Origin: Duganella sp. BuS-21
GTDB lineage: Bacteria > Pseudomonadota > Gammaproteobacteria > Burkholderiales > Burkholderiaceae_D
Direction of reading: 5' to 3'
Length of the DNA: 64,000 bases
Assembly (NCBI GenBank): GCA_041874725.1
Contig: CP097466.1
Location: forward strand, 4,526,001-4,590,000
Under the pieces are notes generated by a model. It was not told the origin of the DNA, searched no databases, and saw nothing but the letters and a program-made list of their open reading frames with translations. Made by a program: the position numbers and the translations under genes. This document shows, in pieces, positions 17,397 through 25,916 of the stretch (position 1 is its first letter; each line of letters opens with the position of its first letter).

Positions 17397-17884
17397 GGTG
17401 AGATAGCTGGGGTAACTTGTGGTGCCGGCTGATAGACAAACTGCCACCCGGAATAAGTTTTCGCGCCCTTGAAACTGGCCAGTTCCGGAGGGAACCCATC
17501 CTTCTTGATCGGCTCCTGGCTCGACAGCGAATAAACACCGATCAAGTCGTCACCGGAATATACTACCCCCCAATCTTTTCTACCTGTGATCGGGTCGCGC
17601 CACAACTGGCGCAGGTGGCGCTGCGGCCGACTAGCTCGCCCACTATCATTGATCAGAACGCTCAATCCATCGACTTTATGCGGAAAGGTCTTTGCTGTTC
17701 CGGGCGAATTTTCGTAATAGCTGCGGATGGCGTTCCGGTAAGCCTGGCCGACCATCAACAGTTCAGCTTCCTTTTCTCTGCGCAAGGTCATTCGCGTATT
17801 TTCCATGGCCCGCACCGAGATAAGCGACACTATCGCCACCAGAAACATCACAATCACATAGCTGAACCCTTGCTGCCTGCGCAT
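17393..17884 (-). CDS. pseudopilin-like protein lacking Glu5
   Basis: I start this at the ATG at 17884 (MRRQQGFSY, 163 residues), two bases after the upstream stop; that gives a normal short prepilin leader, unlike the in-frame ATG at 17905. The cleavage-like site QG/FSYVIVMFLVAIVSLISV is followed by a long helix, but residue +5 of the mature form is Ile rather than Glu. Missing Glu5 is typical of GspK-like minor pseudopilins that cap the tip. After the helix comes REKEAELLMVGQAYRNAIRSYYE, a pattern of 'type II secretion protein' partners near GspG genes. Likely a minor or tip subunit. Confidence 0.75.
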   Translation of the reverse strand: MRRQQGFSYVIVMFLVAIVSLISVRAMENTRMTLRREKEAELLMVGQAYRNAIRSYYENSPGTAKTFPHKVDGLSVLINDSGRASRPQRHLRQLWRDPITGRKDWGVVYSGDDLIGVYSLSSQEPIKKDGFPPELASFKGAKTYSGWQFVYQPAPQVTPAISP

Positions 17885-17886
17885 CT

Positions 17887-18258
17887 CTACCAATCCTTCA
17901 GCCATGTGCCGTCACGTCCCGTATTCGGGGCGGCGCTGTGCACATTGGCGACCGCGCCCAACTCCGGATCTTCGGCCGGCACCACCACCCAGCTGAACGC
18001 ACTCTGGGTAAACGGGTCCACCGGGATGGCGCGCAGATATTTTTCCGTCACAAGGTCCTTCAGCTCGTTGGGATAACGGTTCCTGTCGGCGTAATACTTG
18101 TCGATCGCGTCCCGCAAAATGAACAGGTCCTCCCTGAGCACGTCTTCTTTGGTACGGTCGACATTGCCGAAATAGCGCGGCACGGCCAAGGTCAATATCA
18201 TCGAGACAATCGCCAGCGTGACCAGCAGCTCTATCATGGTGAATCCACGTTTGCGCAT
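17887..18258 (-). CDS. GspG-like pseudopilin
   Basis: This 123-residue prepilin has a minimal leader (MRKRG), cleavage before FTMIELLVTLAIVSMILTLAVPRYF and Glu at +5. The short globular part (KYYADRNRYPNELKDLV, AIPVDPFTQ) follows GspG-type logic but lacks the long calcium loop of the neighbouring GspG. It is the second of four consecutive pseudopilin genes, with 1-base and 2-base gaps on either side, so it is clearly co-transcribed. Probably a minor subunit of the pseudopilus. Confidence 0.85.
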   Translation of the reverse strand: MRKRGFTMIELLVTLAIVSMILTLAVPRYFGNVDRTKEDVLREDLFILRDAIDKYYADRNRYPNELKDLVTEKYLRAIPVDPFTQSAFSWVVVPAEDPELGAVANVHSAAPNTGRDGTWLKDW

Positions 18259-18259
18259 C

Positions 18260-18754
18260 TCACCACTCCCTATACGGCACGCCGTTCAGTCCCGTCCGGT
18301 CAGACAGAGAATAAACGTCGAAGACATCATCGCCGGCGACCGGATTTGCCGGCTCGGACGCAAAGCTGCGCGTACCCCAGGTATCGATGGCGGCCGCACT
18401 GGCATCGGCCGCAAACGGGTCACGGGGAATACGTCGCAAGAAATAAAGCTTTGGGCCGGTTTTGTTGGCCAAGTCCTCAACGCCGCCGGCCAGCTCGATC
18501 AAGCTGGGCGGGTAGCCGCTCAGCTCCAACTTAGTGGCGATATGCCCTGTCGCCACCGCCTGCTTGTAGGCATCAATCGCTTGTCGGATATCACGCAAGG
18601 CGGTCTTCAACTCACGCTCCTTTTGGCGCTTGACCGTCGTTTCAACGAAGGGCACCGCCACGCTGGCTAGCAGGCCGATAATGGCGGCGGCGGCCAGTAG
18701 CTCCAGCAAACTGAAGCCAGTGTTGCGGTGACGGTGCAATGATGTCGATGTCAT
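18260..18754 (-). CDS. GspG-like pseudopilin
   Basis: This encodes 164 residues with a basic leader (HRHRNTG), a prepilin site before FSLLELLAAAAIIGLLASVAVPF and Glu at +5. The globular region has the segment DIRQAIDAYKQA, a YPPSLIELAGGVEDL block, and LRRIPRDPFA followed by WGTRSFAS and DVFDVYSLSD, all reminiscent of type II pseudopilins. It lies five bases behind the secretin gene and one base before the next pseudopilin gene. Likely a structural or minor pseudopilin; which of G/H/I/J it replaces cannot be told from sequence alone. Confidence 0.85.
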   Translation of the reverse strand: MTSTSLHRHRNTGFSLLELLAAAAIIGLLASVAVPFVETTVKRQKERELKTALRDIRQAIDAYKQAVATGHIATKLELSGYPPSLIELAGGVEDLANKTGPKLYFLRRIPRDPFAADASAAAIDTWGTRSFASEPANPVAGDDVFDVYSLSDRTGLNGVPYREW

Positions 18755-18759
18755 CGTGC

Positions 18760-21093
18760 TTAGCGCTCTACCGTCACACGATGCACCTGAGGCAAGGCCG
18801 GGCGGCTGATCGCGCGCTGGCTACCTACCGGGGTCATGCTGATGAGGCTGATACCCGCGTCCTGCGAAGGCGCCAGCGCTCTGGCCGTCACGGTGACAAT
18901 GCGCCCGGCGCCTTTGGCTCCTGACTGATCTCCGGCGCTGCTACCCACCGAGGCCCGCCCGCCGGGGTTGTCGATCGCCTGGCTGAAACTGGCTTTACCT
19001 GCTTTACTGAAATAGTCGCCCTCCTGCACCGCAAGCAATTCGAATTGCGCCGGATTGAATCCAAACTGCAGCGAAACAGCACGTAGCAATTCTGGACTGT
19101 CCATATTCAAAGTCAGCGTCACGACCTCGCCTACCTTGGCCTGGGCTGGGCCGGCCCAAGTGAATTTCGGCGCATCGGGCGAACTTGCCGGAGCCGGTAC
19201 GGCAGGCGTTCCGACTGGTGGGGCCGTAACGGCTACGGTGACCTCAGCCGCAGCGGGCTGGGCAGGCTTAGCGGCGACGCCGGCCACCGCGTCAAAATTA
19301 CGCAGTTGCAAAGGACGACTATGCAAACTGGCCTCGGTGCCGGACCAGAATGATTCGGACGCCGCATCCTTGCGTCGGATATTGCGTATCAAATGCGGGG
19401 TGATCGATAACACAATCTCGGTCTTCTGGCGATTGTCGTTCTGGCTGCCAAACAGGCGCCCCAGGATAGGCAACTCGCCCACCAACGGTATCCGGTTCGC
19501 GGAAGAACGGTCCTCGTCGCTGATCAGCCCGCCCAGCACCTGGGTCTCGCCATCACGCAGGCGCAACGCACTATTGAAATTGCGCGTACCGATCTGGTAG
19601 GCGGAGGAACCGTTGTTAGTCTTGATGCTTGACACCAGCGAGCTCACCTCCAGCGCCACTTTCAACCCGATTTCGTCGCGCAGATGAATGTCCGGTTCTA
19701 CTTCCAATTTGAGGCCGACGTCCAGGTACTGGATGTTTTCGGTCACGAAGGTGCCGCTGCTGGTGGTGGTAACGACCGGCACTTTGTCGCCAATCAGGAT
19801 CTTGGCCTTCTCCCGGTCGCGTACCCGGATGCGCGGATTCGCAAGCAGGTTGGCATCGCCATCCGTCTTTTGCAGATTGATCGTCGCGCTCGGCATGCTA
19901 ATGCCCAGCGTATCGAGGTTCAACGCCTTCAGATCGCTGTACTTCATCGCGGAGCTGCCGCTGGTACCAGTCCCAGGCAAAGTACCCGAGTTGGTCAGCG
20001 GTGCAATGGTGAGCTGGTTCGGCCATTGCACACCCAGGTTAAGCAGACGCGAGCGGTTGATTTCCAACACTTCGACGTCCAGCATTACCTCCGGCTCTTC
20101 CAAGTCATGCAACGCAATAAGCTTTTCAGCCAGGATAACGGTTTCGGGATTTTCGCGCATCACCAGCATGTTGTACTTGTCGTCGACGAACACGTCCTTG
20201 ATTTTCAACACGGTCTTCAACAAGTTCGCAGCCTGCTTTGCTTCCACATTGGACAGATAGAAGGCCTTGACGATCAGGTCCTGGTACTCACGGTTTTTCG
20301 CCGGCGTATTCGGATAAATCAGCACGCTGCTGGCATTCAGAATTTTCTTGTCCAACTGCCCGGTCGACAGAATCACGTCGATAGCGTCGTCCAGCGTGGT
20401 CTGCTTCAGGAACACGGTAGTGCGTTGGTCGCCCTTCACCTCGCGGTCAAAGATGAAGTTGATGCCGGTTGTCCGCGATAATGCATCAAACACCATCTTG
20501 ATACTGGCATCGCGGAACTCCAGGTTGATCGGTTTTTTGTACATTGCGCCCAGGCTAGGAACGATCAGCAACTCCTGCGCCTGTAGACTTTCCATCTCGC
20601 GCTTGAGCGCGCTGGCGCCCGCATGACTTGGCGCGTTTTTCAATGCCCGCGCCAGCAACTCGTTGGCCTGAGCGATTTCACCGCGCTTGAGTGCTTCGGC
20701 AGCTTGGGCTGCCTCGTCGTTCGCGCGACCTATGCGCTCCAACTTTTCAAGTCCAGCCAACGCGCGCGCGTTATCGCGGTCGTACGCCAGAACGGCGCGA
20801 TAAGCACGCTCTGCTTGCGGGATTTTTTGATCGAGCACAGCATTATTCGCTTCTTCCAGCAATTTGCCAGTGGCCAGTTCACGACCGCGCAGCCAGTCCT
20901 TGCGGTATTCATGGTCGCCCGGTTTCATCTCCGTGGCTTCTGCGAGTTGTTTGACCGCCGCGACATAATCACGTCGCTCCATGGCGATCATGCCATCGCG
21001 ATGTTTCAGGCTGGCCTCACAACCGCTCAATAACACGCACAGCAACAGCACGGCATGGAAAATACAAAAACGGATAGTCATCAATTGGCGCAT
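18760..21093 (-). CDS. gspD: GspD/PilQ-type secretin lipoprotein with TPR and cohesin-like domains
   Basis: This is a 777-residue outer-membrane secretin. A lipoprotein signal ends LLLCVLLSGC (lipobox Cys about residue 25). TPR-like helices follow (about 30-175), then an N0/STN-type domain (INLEFRDASIKMVFDALSRTTGINFIFD, about 190-260), N1-like modules, and the secretin beta-barrel domain (NPRIRVRDREKAKILIGDKVPVV to TQVLGGLISDEDR and NRIPLVGELPILGRLFG, about 410-570). The last 130 residues (from KFTWAGPAQAKVGEVVTLTL) look like a cohesin domain. Secretins form the exit channel for T2SS and pili. The extra cohesin-like end, placed where the channel meets the periplasm or surface, could hold substrate or pseudopilus. 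Confidence 0.92.
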   Translation of the reverse strand: MRQLMTIRFCIFHAVLLLCVLLSGCEASLKHRDGMIAMERRDYVAAVKQLAEATEMKPGDHEYRKDWLRGRELATGKLLEEANNAVLDQKIPQAERAYRAVLAYDRDNARALAGLEKLERIGRANDEAAQAAEALKRGEIAQANELLARALKNAPSHAGASALKREMESLQAQELLIVPSLGAMYKKPINLEFRDASIKMVFDALSRTTGINFIFDREVKGDQRTTVFLKQTTLDDAIDVILSTGQLDKKILNASSVLIYPNTPAKNREYQDLIVKAFYLSNVEAKQAANLLKTVLKIKDVFVDDKYNMLVMRENPETVILAEKLIALHDLEEPEVMLDVEVLEINRSRLLNLGVQWPNQLTIAPLTNSGTLPGTGTSGSSAMKYSDLKALNLDTLGISMPSATINLQKTDGDANLLANPRIRVRDREKAKILIGDKVPVVTTTSSGTFVTENIQYLDVGLKLEVEPDIHLRDEIGLKVALEVSSLVSSIKTNNGSSAYQIGTRNFNSALRLRDGETQVLGGLISDEDRSSANRIPLVGELPILGRLFGSQNDNRQKTEIVLSITPHLIRNIRRKDAASESFWSGTEASLHSRPLQLRNFDAVAGVAAKPAQPAAAEVTVAVTAPPVGTPAVPAPASSPDAPKFTWAGPAQAKVGEVVTLTLNMDSPELLRAVSLQFGFNPAQFELLAVQEGDYFSKAGKASFSQAIDNPGGRASVGSSAGDQSGAKGAGRIVTVTARALAPSQDAGISLISMTPVGSQRAISRPALPQVHRVTVER

Positions 21094-21096
21094 GGT

Positions 21097-21612
21097 TCAG
21101 TTTTCACGTACGGGGAACACCAGTGCCTGCTTCTGGCCGGTGGGTATATGTTCAAGCTCCATCTGGCTGGTGGTGACGCTGTTTACTTTGTAGGTGCCTT
21201 CCAGCACCTCTCCTGGGCGAGCGATCATGGTTTCGTCGCCTCGCGCCAGATACACCAAAAGCTCGGAGCCATCCTTCAAACTGCCGACAAAGCGGAACGG
21301 CAACGGAGGTGGCCCAGGCGGCGGTGCGAGAACGGTTGGCCCAGCAGCTACCGGGGAAGCAATAGCGGGTAAGGCCGGCGCAGGCGGTGGCGCCTGCCAA
21401 CCACGAGGAGCGAATGGATCGAGGTCCGCAGGCTCATCTTCCTCGACGCTGGCCTTGGCTATCACAGAAGTCAGGCTAATAACCGGCTTTGGCAGGGCCG
21501 ACGGCATTGCGGTCGGCGATTTCCCCTCATCGATCGGGTAGAACATCGCGATCAGCGTAGCTGCGAGGGCAGTTAGCAAAACAGCCCAACGTATCTTTGT
21601 CCCTTTATCCAT
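21097..21612 (-). CDS. PilP/GspC-like periplasmic coupling protein
   Basis: This 171-residue protein has an N-terminal membrane anchor (about 9-25), a Pro/Ala-rich linker with DPFAPRGW, and a small C-terminal beta domain (LPFRFVGSLKDGSELLVYLARGDE...VLEGTYKVNSVTTSQMELEH). That is the layout of the GspC HR domain or PilP, which bind the secretin N0 domain. It lies four bases before the secretin gene, the usual place for gspC or pilP. Its ATG overlaps the end of the upstream PilO-like gene by 8 bases. Confidence 0.75.
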   Translation of the reverse strand: MDKGTKIRWAVLLTALAATLIAMFYPIDEGKSPTAMPSALPKPVISLTSVIAKASVEEDEPADLDPFAPRGWQAPPPAPALPAIASPVAAGPTVLAPPPGPPPLPFRFVGSLKDGSELLVYLARGDETMIARPGEVLEGTYKVNSVTTSQMELEHIPTGQKQALVFPVREN

Positions 21613-22153
21613 GACCGTCCTTTTGGAAAAAAGCGGAGAACGAGAGGTCGCAGTTCAAGGCTGCGGCCGGAATATCATCCCGCGAACAGCTGATTTCATC
21701 GAGGGTGGTGTGCGGCAAATTCATCGCCATTTGATCGATAAACCGGCGAATCAACGGATATTTGGCCGCAGTTGAAAATGTCACGCGATAGCGCAAATAA
21801 GGAGCACTCGCCGCCGCTTCCAGGTGGTAGGACACCTCGTCGAACGGAATGCCCGCGCTGGTGGCGATTCGGTTGACGGCATCTACCAGCTCCGCGCTGG
21901 AAAATACCGGCAGCTGCGGCGCAATTTGGCGCGGGACGTTGGGAGAGACTGAGGCAGGTTTGCGGCGAACCTCGGCAACGAGCATTTGCAATTTGACCGA
22001 TGCATCCTCCGCTTCTCGGCATTGCTGGAAATAGACGAGTGCGCACGAGATCACTGCCAACAGTGACGCGAGAAATGCGAGGAATGTGACCGGTTGTACA
22101 CGCCACAGCCGCGCGACATGGAACGAGCAAAAAGAAAAGATTGGTGATTTCAT
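21605..22153 (-). CDS. PilO/GspM-like inner-membrane protein (first gene of secretion operon)
   Basis: This 182-residue protein has one transmembrane segment at about 22-42 (VTFLAFLASLLAVISCALVYF) and a coiled-coil stretch. Its periplasmic domain (SSAELVDAVNRIATSAGIPFDEVSYHLEAAASAPYLRYRVTFSTAAKYPLIRRFIDQMAMNLPHTTLDEI, described here in parts) has the repeated beta-alpha-beta form of PilO or GspM. With the PilM-, PilN- and PilP-like genes it completes an alignment complex. A candidate promoter lies about 100 bases upstream. The Shine-Dalgarno sequence is weak, and the start is the only convincing ATG before the membrane segment. Confidence 0.7.
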   Translation of the reverse strand: MKSPIFSFCSFHVARLWRVQPVTFLAFLASLLAVISCALVYFQQCREAEDASVKLQMLVAEVRRKPASVSPNVPRQIAPQLPVFSSAELVDAVNRIATSAGIPFDEVSYHLEAAASAPYLRYRVTFSTAAKYPLIRRFIDQMAMNLPHTTLDEISCSRDDIPAAALNCDLSFSAFFQKDGHG

Positions 22154-22249
22154 CGTCAGAGCCAGACTGCCAGCAACATGCCCCTTGACAGGAACTCACC
22201 GGTGACTGCAACAATCCATAGTTAGAAAGAAATTAATAAAACCATTGCG

Positions 22250-22278
22250 ATCTTACACAATGCAATAACCTAGTGCAA
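22250..22278 (-). promoter_or_regulatory. candidate sigma70 promoter of the T2SS-like operon
   Basis: On the minus strand a -35 TTGCAC (22278-22273) and a -10 TAAGAT (22255-22250) are separated by exactly 17 bases. The spacing is ideal and the hexamers match the consensus at four or five positions. The predicted start of transcription, near 22243, would leave a leader of about 90 bases before the first gene. No other strong candidate is seen in this AT-rich stretch. Confidence 0.5.
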
Positions 22279-22497
22279 CTTCATGGCAAATAAAAAACAA
22301 CGGTTTGTTATTCTATAAAAGACTTTCCGAAGTTTAAATTGGCTCCTTAGCCGTTCTGGCCTCCGTTGAATTCATTTGTTGGTCAATAAGCTGATCACGC
22401 TTCATTTGGGTCGCCGTGCGGCGGCCGGATGAGCTCACGTCACATCAGCTTGAAGTTCTAGGTATCGACGCGTATGCGACGCGAGAAGGAGAAAACC

Positions 22498-22641
22498 GTG
22501 GCGTGGCGGAGCGACATTAAGACCCCACCGCCCGAATTGTCTTCAGTCGTTTCAACGCGTATACCGATCTGGAGGCCTCCCCCTGGCCGAGTGCTAACGA
22601 GCAGTGAATTTGTTCAGAAGGACTGTGTTGAATTTACATAA
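22498..22641 (+). CDS. small open frame with strong ribosome-binding site (uncertain)
   Basis: A GTG at 22498 is preceded by AAGGAG (22486-22491) at 6 bases. It opens a frame of 47 residues beginning (M)AWRSDIKTPPPELSSVV and ending KDCVEFT. I do not recognise the product. It might be the remaining start of a host gene cut by insertion of the element, or chance. No membrane segment or known motif is present. Confidence 0.25.
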   Translation: MAWRSDIKTPPPELSSVVSTRIPIWRPPPGRVLTSSEFVQKDCVEFT

Positions 22642-22695
22642 CAGTCACTCACGATAGGTATCGATTTAACAGAGCAATAGCGTTCAGGAAGCGTC

Positions 22696-22750
22696 TGTTT
22701 CGCGATCAAAAGTAAACGGCATCGACACGGTTATGTATTGTCGCGAAACA
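22696..22750. repeat. 10-base inverted repeat near recombinase gene
   Basis: TGTTTCGCGA (22696-22705) and its exact complement TCGCGAAACA (22741-22750) flank 35 bases. A further TTTCGC follows at once. It lies about 150 bases past the end of the serine recombinase gene, where integrase binding or attachment sites are often found, but serine-integrase att sites are seldom simple perfect repeats. Function is a guess. Confidence 0.35.
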
Positions 22751-22898
22751 TTTCGCTACCACAAATGGCACCGTCCATTTTTCTACGGCTTACTTCCCCG
22801 TTACAGCCGCACTATCTCCGCGAACCAGCCGATTGCGCTAAGAATTCGTGTAGTAACTCAGTTCTCCGAACTTTGATTGGAACGCAAAAGCCTCGCGG

Positions 22899-25800
22899 CT
22901 AGCTCTGCTCCAATCCAAACAAAGCATGAAGTTCGTCAGCTTCCAAAACATCTACCTGTGATCGGTAATCATTGGTGACCCACAATTCCTGCTGGTCGAA
23001 GTGCTGCGGTTGAATTAGCAAATACCTGCTAGACAAGGTAGTATCGTGCACCGCCAATTCGGCCAAAAGAAAATCAGCGTTCGCCTTCGCCGCCGGCACC
23101 CGCCATCCGATGCTGCGCTTCTTTCTGCAAGGATGAAGCAGCGACAATTGCAATATCACCTTGTCGTCGATGCGCAGCAGGCCGTTTGAATTGACAGTTT
23201 CTACCGTATGCCCCGCCATGACAATATAGCGCCGTACTCGCGAGGAAAGCTCATCCCTCAAGCTCCATGTAAAAACATTCGGATTTAGCGCGCGACCAGA
23301 TTGCGTCAATCCAGGTACCGCCAGAGTGTAAGCATGGTGCAGGCTCCCAAATGTTTTCTTGATCAGTGCCGCATGCGGCAAGTCCGGCTCGGCCTCGATC
23401 AGACGGTAGCTCAAGCGCCCGTGACGTGCATGCAACTCCCGCAGCTTAACGAGCACTGCGTCGGGGGCCTGCCCTCGCTTGACGCGGCCTAGCTGCTGAG
23501 CACGCGCAAAATCCTCGGCGCTGACCAGGGCCTCGTGCGCACCTAGCGCTCTTAGCCATTGGTCTGTACCATTGACCATTCTCTCGTTGCCTAGCTGTTT
23601 GCTGGTGCGGTTGTATATCAGGTTGCCACAATATTTTTCGTTGGTGAGAATTGCGCGCACACGAACATCGCTCCAGAGACCGCCTGCGGTGAACGCCACC
23701 CCGTCATCGTTCAAACGGCGGGCGAGCGCGCTGAAGCTTAGCGCTTGCTCCAAATACAGTGCGAAGATGCGCCGTACCGTTGCCACCTCGTCCGGCGGCC
23801 CCGGCACTAGCACGACATGGTCGTCGGGAGCACTCTTGCGTTCACCGTTTTCCAGGATGCGTCGCAGCGTCCCGTCGCTGCGCACACCGGCGCGCCGCAA
23901 ACCAAACCCGGCGGCGCCGCCTGCCTTGTATCCGCTCGCCAGCATATAGGCGTGCGATGCAATGACCTTCTCCGAAAGCTGCCGGCTGTACTCGGCGGCC
24001 ATCAGGCGTTTCACATCTTTCATCACGTGAGTCAGCGGCGCTTCCTCTGCGGCAAAAGGCTCCGCACAATACACCACCCGCACGCCGGCGCGCCGGCACA
24101 CCACTTCGTAATACGCACTCTCGTCTACATCCTGAAATCGTCCCAGGCGGCTCACGTCGTAGACCAGCAGCACCGTGAACCCGGCCGCCCCGCTGGCGAT
24201 ATCAAGCAGCAATTGCTGCATGCCATCTCGGCGGCGCGCTGTAAGCCCGCTCTTGCCTTCATCCTTATAGATTCGCCCGAGTGCGAATCCAGCCGACGCG
24301 GCGTAACGTGAAAGATAGTCGATCTGCTGGCCGATCGACTGATCCTGCCGGTCCGTCGACATCCGCACGTACGCGGCGGCGCAGACCTGCGGCGGCCCTG
24401 CTGGATCCTTGTCAAAACTAGCAGCGTTGCAGACGCCTGCCGCCAGACCGAACACCGCCTCCAAGCTTGGATACATCAATTGTCCTACTTTGCCGGAGCG
24501 TCCGCTTTTGATATAGATGATTTCCCGGCCCTCGGCGGCATTGCTGACCAAAGCATAACGGGCAATACGCTGGTTATCCACATCAAGCAGTCCTGCCAGC
24601 ACGAAGTCACAAGCGACAGCGGACCGCACCCGCAAGCGCCAGACCTGCCGGCTATCGGCCCCGCAACACAGCAACACCACCCGCACGCGAATGGTGCCAT
24701 TGATCAGCAGCCGGTTGCCCCGCTTGTTCAGCGGTTCGGCCTCTCCGCCCGCCAGCCGCGCGGCCAGCGCGACCTGCTCGCTCAGCGCGGCGAGCCGTGC
24801 GGCTTGATCGCCGGCTTGCAAACGACGCGCGTGCGGAAAAGCCTGCACGATGCCGGCCTCCCGGCAAGCACCCGCAACCGATCCGAACATGTGCCGCAAC
24901 CTGCGAGCGCCCGGCATTCCAGGAAGGCTAGCCAGCAACGCCATGGTGATTTGCCCATGCTCGGCGTACAGGCGCCGCAGCAGGTCCAGAACGCCTGCTC
25001 GGTCCTGTCCGTTGCGCATGGCCCGTATTTGCAAGGCCGCCGCGCCTTCTGCAGGCGTGACGATAGACTTCAGCGCCTGCGAGCTGCATATCCACTGTTC
25101 TGGAGGGTTGGTCGTGATTGGACTACGCAGCCGCTGGGTGACCCGATTGTAGCTTTGCACGCCCCAGTACTGGGATCGACTAAGCACAGACGAAACCAGA
25201 TATGCACTCCACTGCCTCGCGCCGCACGGAACGCGCTCGAAATTGAGCTGCCGCGCGATCGCACTGACGCTTTGCCACTCCTGAATGTAGAGACGGAAGA
25301 TACGGCGTACGACTTCGACCTCGGCATCATCGCCCGGTGTAAGGCGCACCCGGTCCGTCGCATGCGGCTTGCGCTCGCCATCGGCCAATACCCGGACCAT
25401 TTGACCTTGGGCCGTGACAGCCACCCTGCGCATGCCATAGGTCGCCGCCCCGCCCTGTTTGAACCCCAGCAGCGCCAGGCGCCGCTGGCCGGCAAACACC
25501 TTGGCCGACAACTCTCTGCTGTATTCCGCCGCCATGCTGCGCTTGATGCTTTTCGTCAGCTGGGAAATGGGCGCACCATCATTGATGAACGGTTCTGCGC
25601 AATACAGGACGCTGATGCCGGCGCGCCGACATTGGAATTCGTAGAAGCCGGCATCATCGACGTTCTGAAAGCGTCCCCACCGGCTGACGTCATACACCAG
25701 AAGAACCGTGAACGCAGCTTCGCCGCTGATGACATCCGCCATCAACCGCCGAAATCCCGAACGTTTGTCCCCCAGCAGTCCGCTGCACGCTTCGTCGATA

Positions 25801-25916
25801 TATGTTTGATCGATCCGCATGCCGTGCGCATCCGCATAGCACTGCAATAATTCGATCTGTGCTTGCGGTGACTGCGACTGGGCAGCGGTCGAGGCTCGTG
25901 CATAAGCCGCTGCCAT
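22899..25916 (-). CDS. tandem-fused double serine recombinase
   Basis: I start at the ATG at 25916 (MAAAYARAST, 1005 residues), behind a GGGG-type ribosome-binding site; an upstream extension to 26033 lacks family features. Two complete large-serine-recombinase modules lie in one chain. Module A has catalytic Ser9 in YARAST, DVSRWGRFQ, and MAAEYSREL; module B has catalytic Ser520 in YVRMST, DVSRLGRFQ and MAAEYSRQL. Each resolvase domain is followed by a 'recombinase' domain (VRRIFRLYIQEWQSVSAIARQLN / VRRIFALYLEQALSFSALARRLN) and a matching C-terminal domain ending in a similar LFGL-type motif. Both active sites look intact. It sits at the end of the conjugative element, next to the relaxase genes, and is the likely integrase. 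The family normally has 450-600 residues per polypeptide. Confidence 0.9.
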   Translation of the reverse strand: MAAAYARASTAAQSQSPQAQIELLQCYADAHGMRIDQTYIDEACSGLLGDKRSGFRRLMADVISGEAAFTVLLVYDVSRWGRFQNVDDAGFYEFQCRRAGISVLYCAEPFINDGAPISQLTKSIKRSMAAEYSRELSAKVFAGQRRLALLGFKQGGAATYGMRRVAVTAQGQMVRVLADGERKPHATDRVRLTPGDDAEVEVVRRIFRLYIQEWQSVSAIARQLNFERVPCGARQWSAYLVSSVLSRSQYWGVQSYNRVTQRLRSPITTNPPEQWICSSQALKSIVTPAEGAAALQIRAMRNGQDRAGVLDLLRRLYAEHGQITMALLASLPGMPGARRLRHMFGSVAGACREAGIVQAFPHARRLQAGDQAARLAALSEQVALAARLAGGEAEPLNKRGNRLLINGTIRVRVVLLCCGADSRQVWRLRVRSAVACDFVLAGLLDVDNQRIARYALVSNAAEGREIIYIKSGRSGKVGQLMYPSLEAVFGLAAGVCNAASFDKDPAGPPQVCAAAYVRMSTDRQDQSIGQQIDYLSRYAASAGFALGRIYKDEGKSGLTARRRDGMQQLLLDIASGAAGFTVLLVYDVSRLGRFQDVDESAYYEVVCRRAGVRVVYCAEPFAAEEAPLTHVMKDVKRLMAAEYSRQLSEKVIASHAYMLASGYKAGGAAGFGLRRAGVRSDGTLRRILENGERKSAPDDHVVLVPGPPDEVATVRRIFALYLEQALSFSALARRLNDDGVAFTAGGLWSDVRVRAILTNEKYCGNLIYNRTSKQLGNERMVNGTDQWLRALGAHEALVSAEDFARAQQLGRVKRGQAPDAVLVKLRELHARHGRLSYRLIEAEPDLPHAALIKKTFGSLHHAYTLAVPGLTQSGRALNPNVFTWSLRDELSSRVRRYIVMAGHTVETVNSNGLLRIDDKVILQLSLLHPCRKKRSIGWRVPAAKANADFLLAELAVHDTTLSSRYLLIQPQHFDQQELWVTNDYRSQVDVLEADELHALFGLEQS

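Larger units (their letters stand above)
22154..22898. other. 745-base intergenic junction between T2SS-like operon and recombinase
   Basis: The left part is AT-rich and carries the promoter of the secretion operon; the right part is more balanced. It holds a small open frame with a good ribosome-binding site (22498-22641) and a 10-base inverted repeat with 35 bases between arms (22696-22750). As it lies beside the element's recombinase gene, it is the most likely place for one attachment site and the left border of the conjugative element. I saw no long direct repeat that would fix the border. Confidence 0.5.

Noticed and set aside
24480..25850. 456-codon plus-strand frame opposite the double recombinase
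   Set aside because: Antisense shadow; no ribosome-binding site and no recognisable domain.
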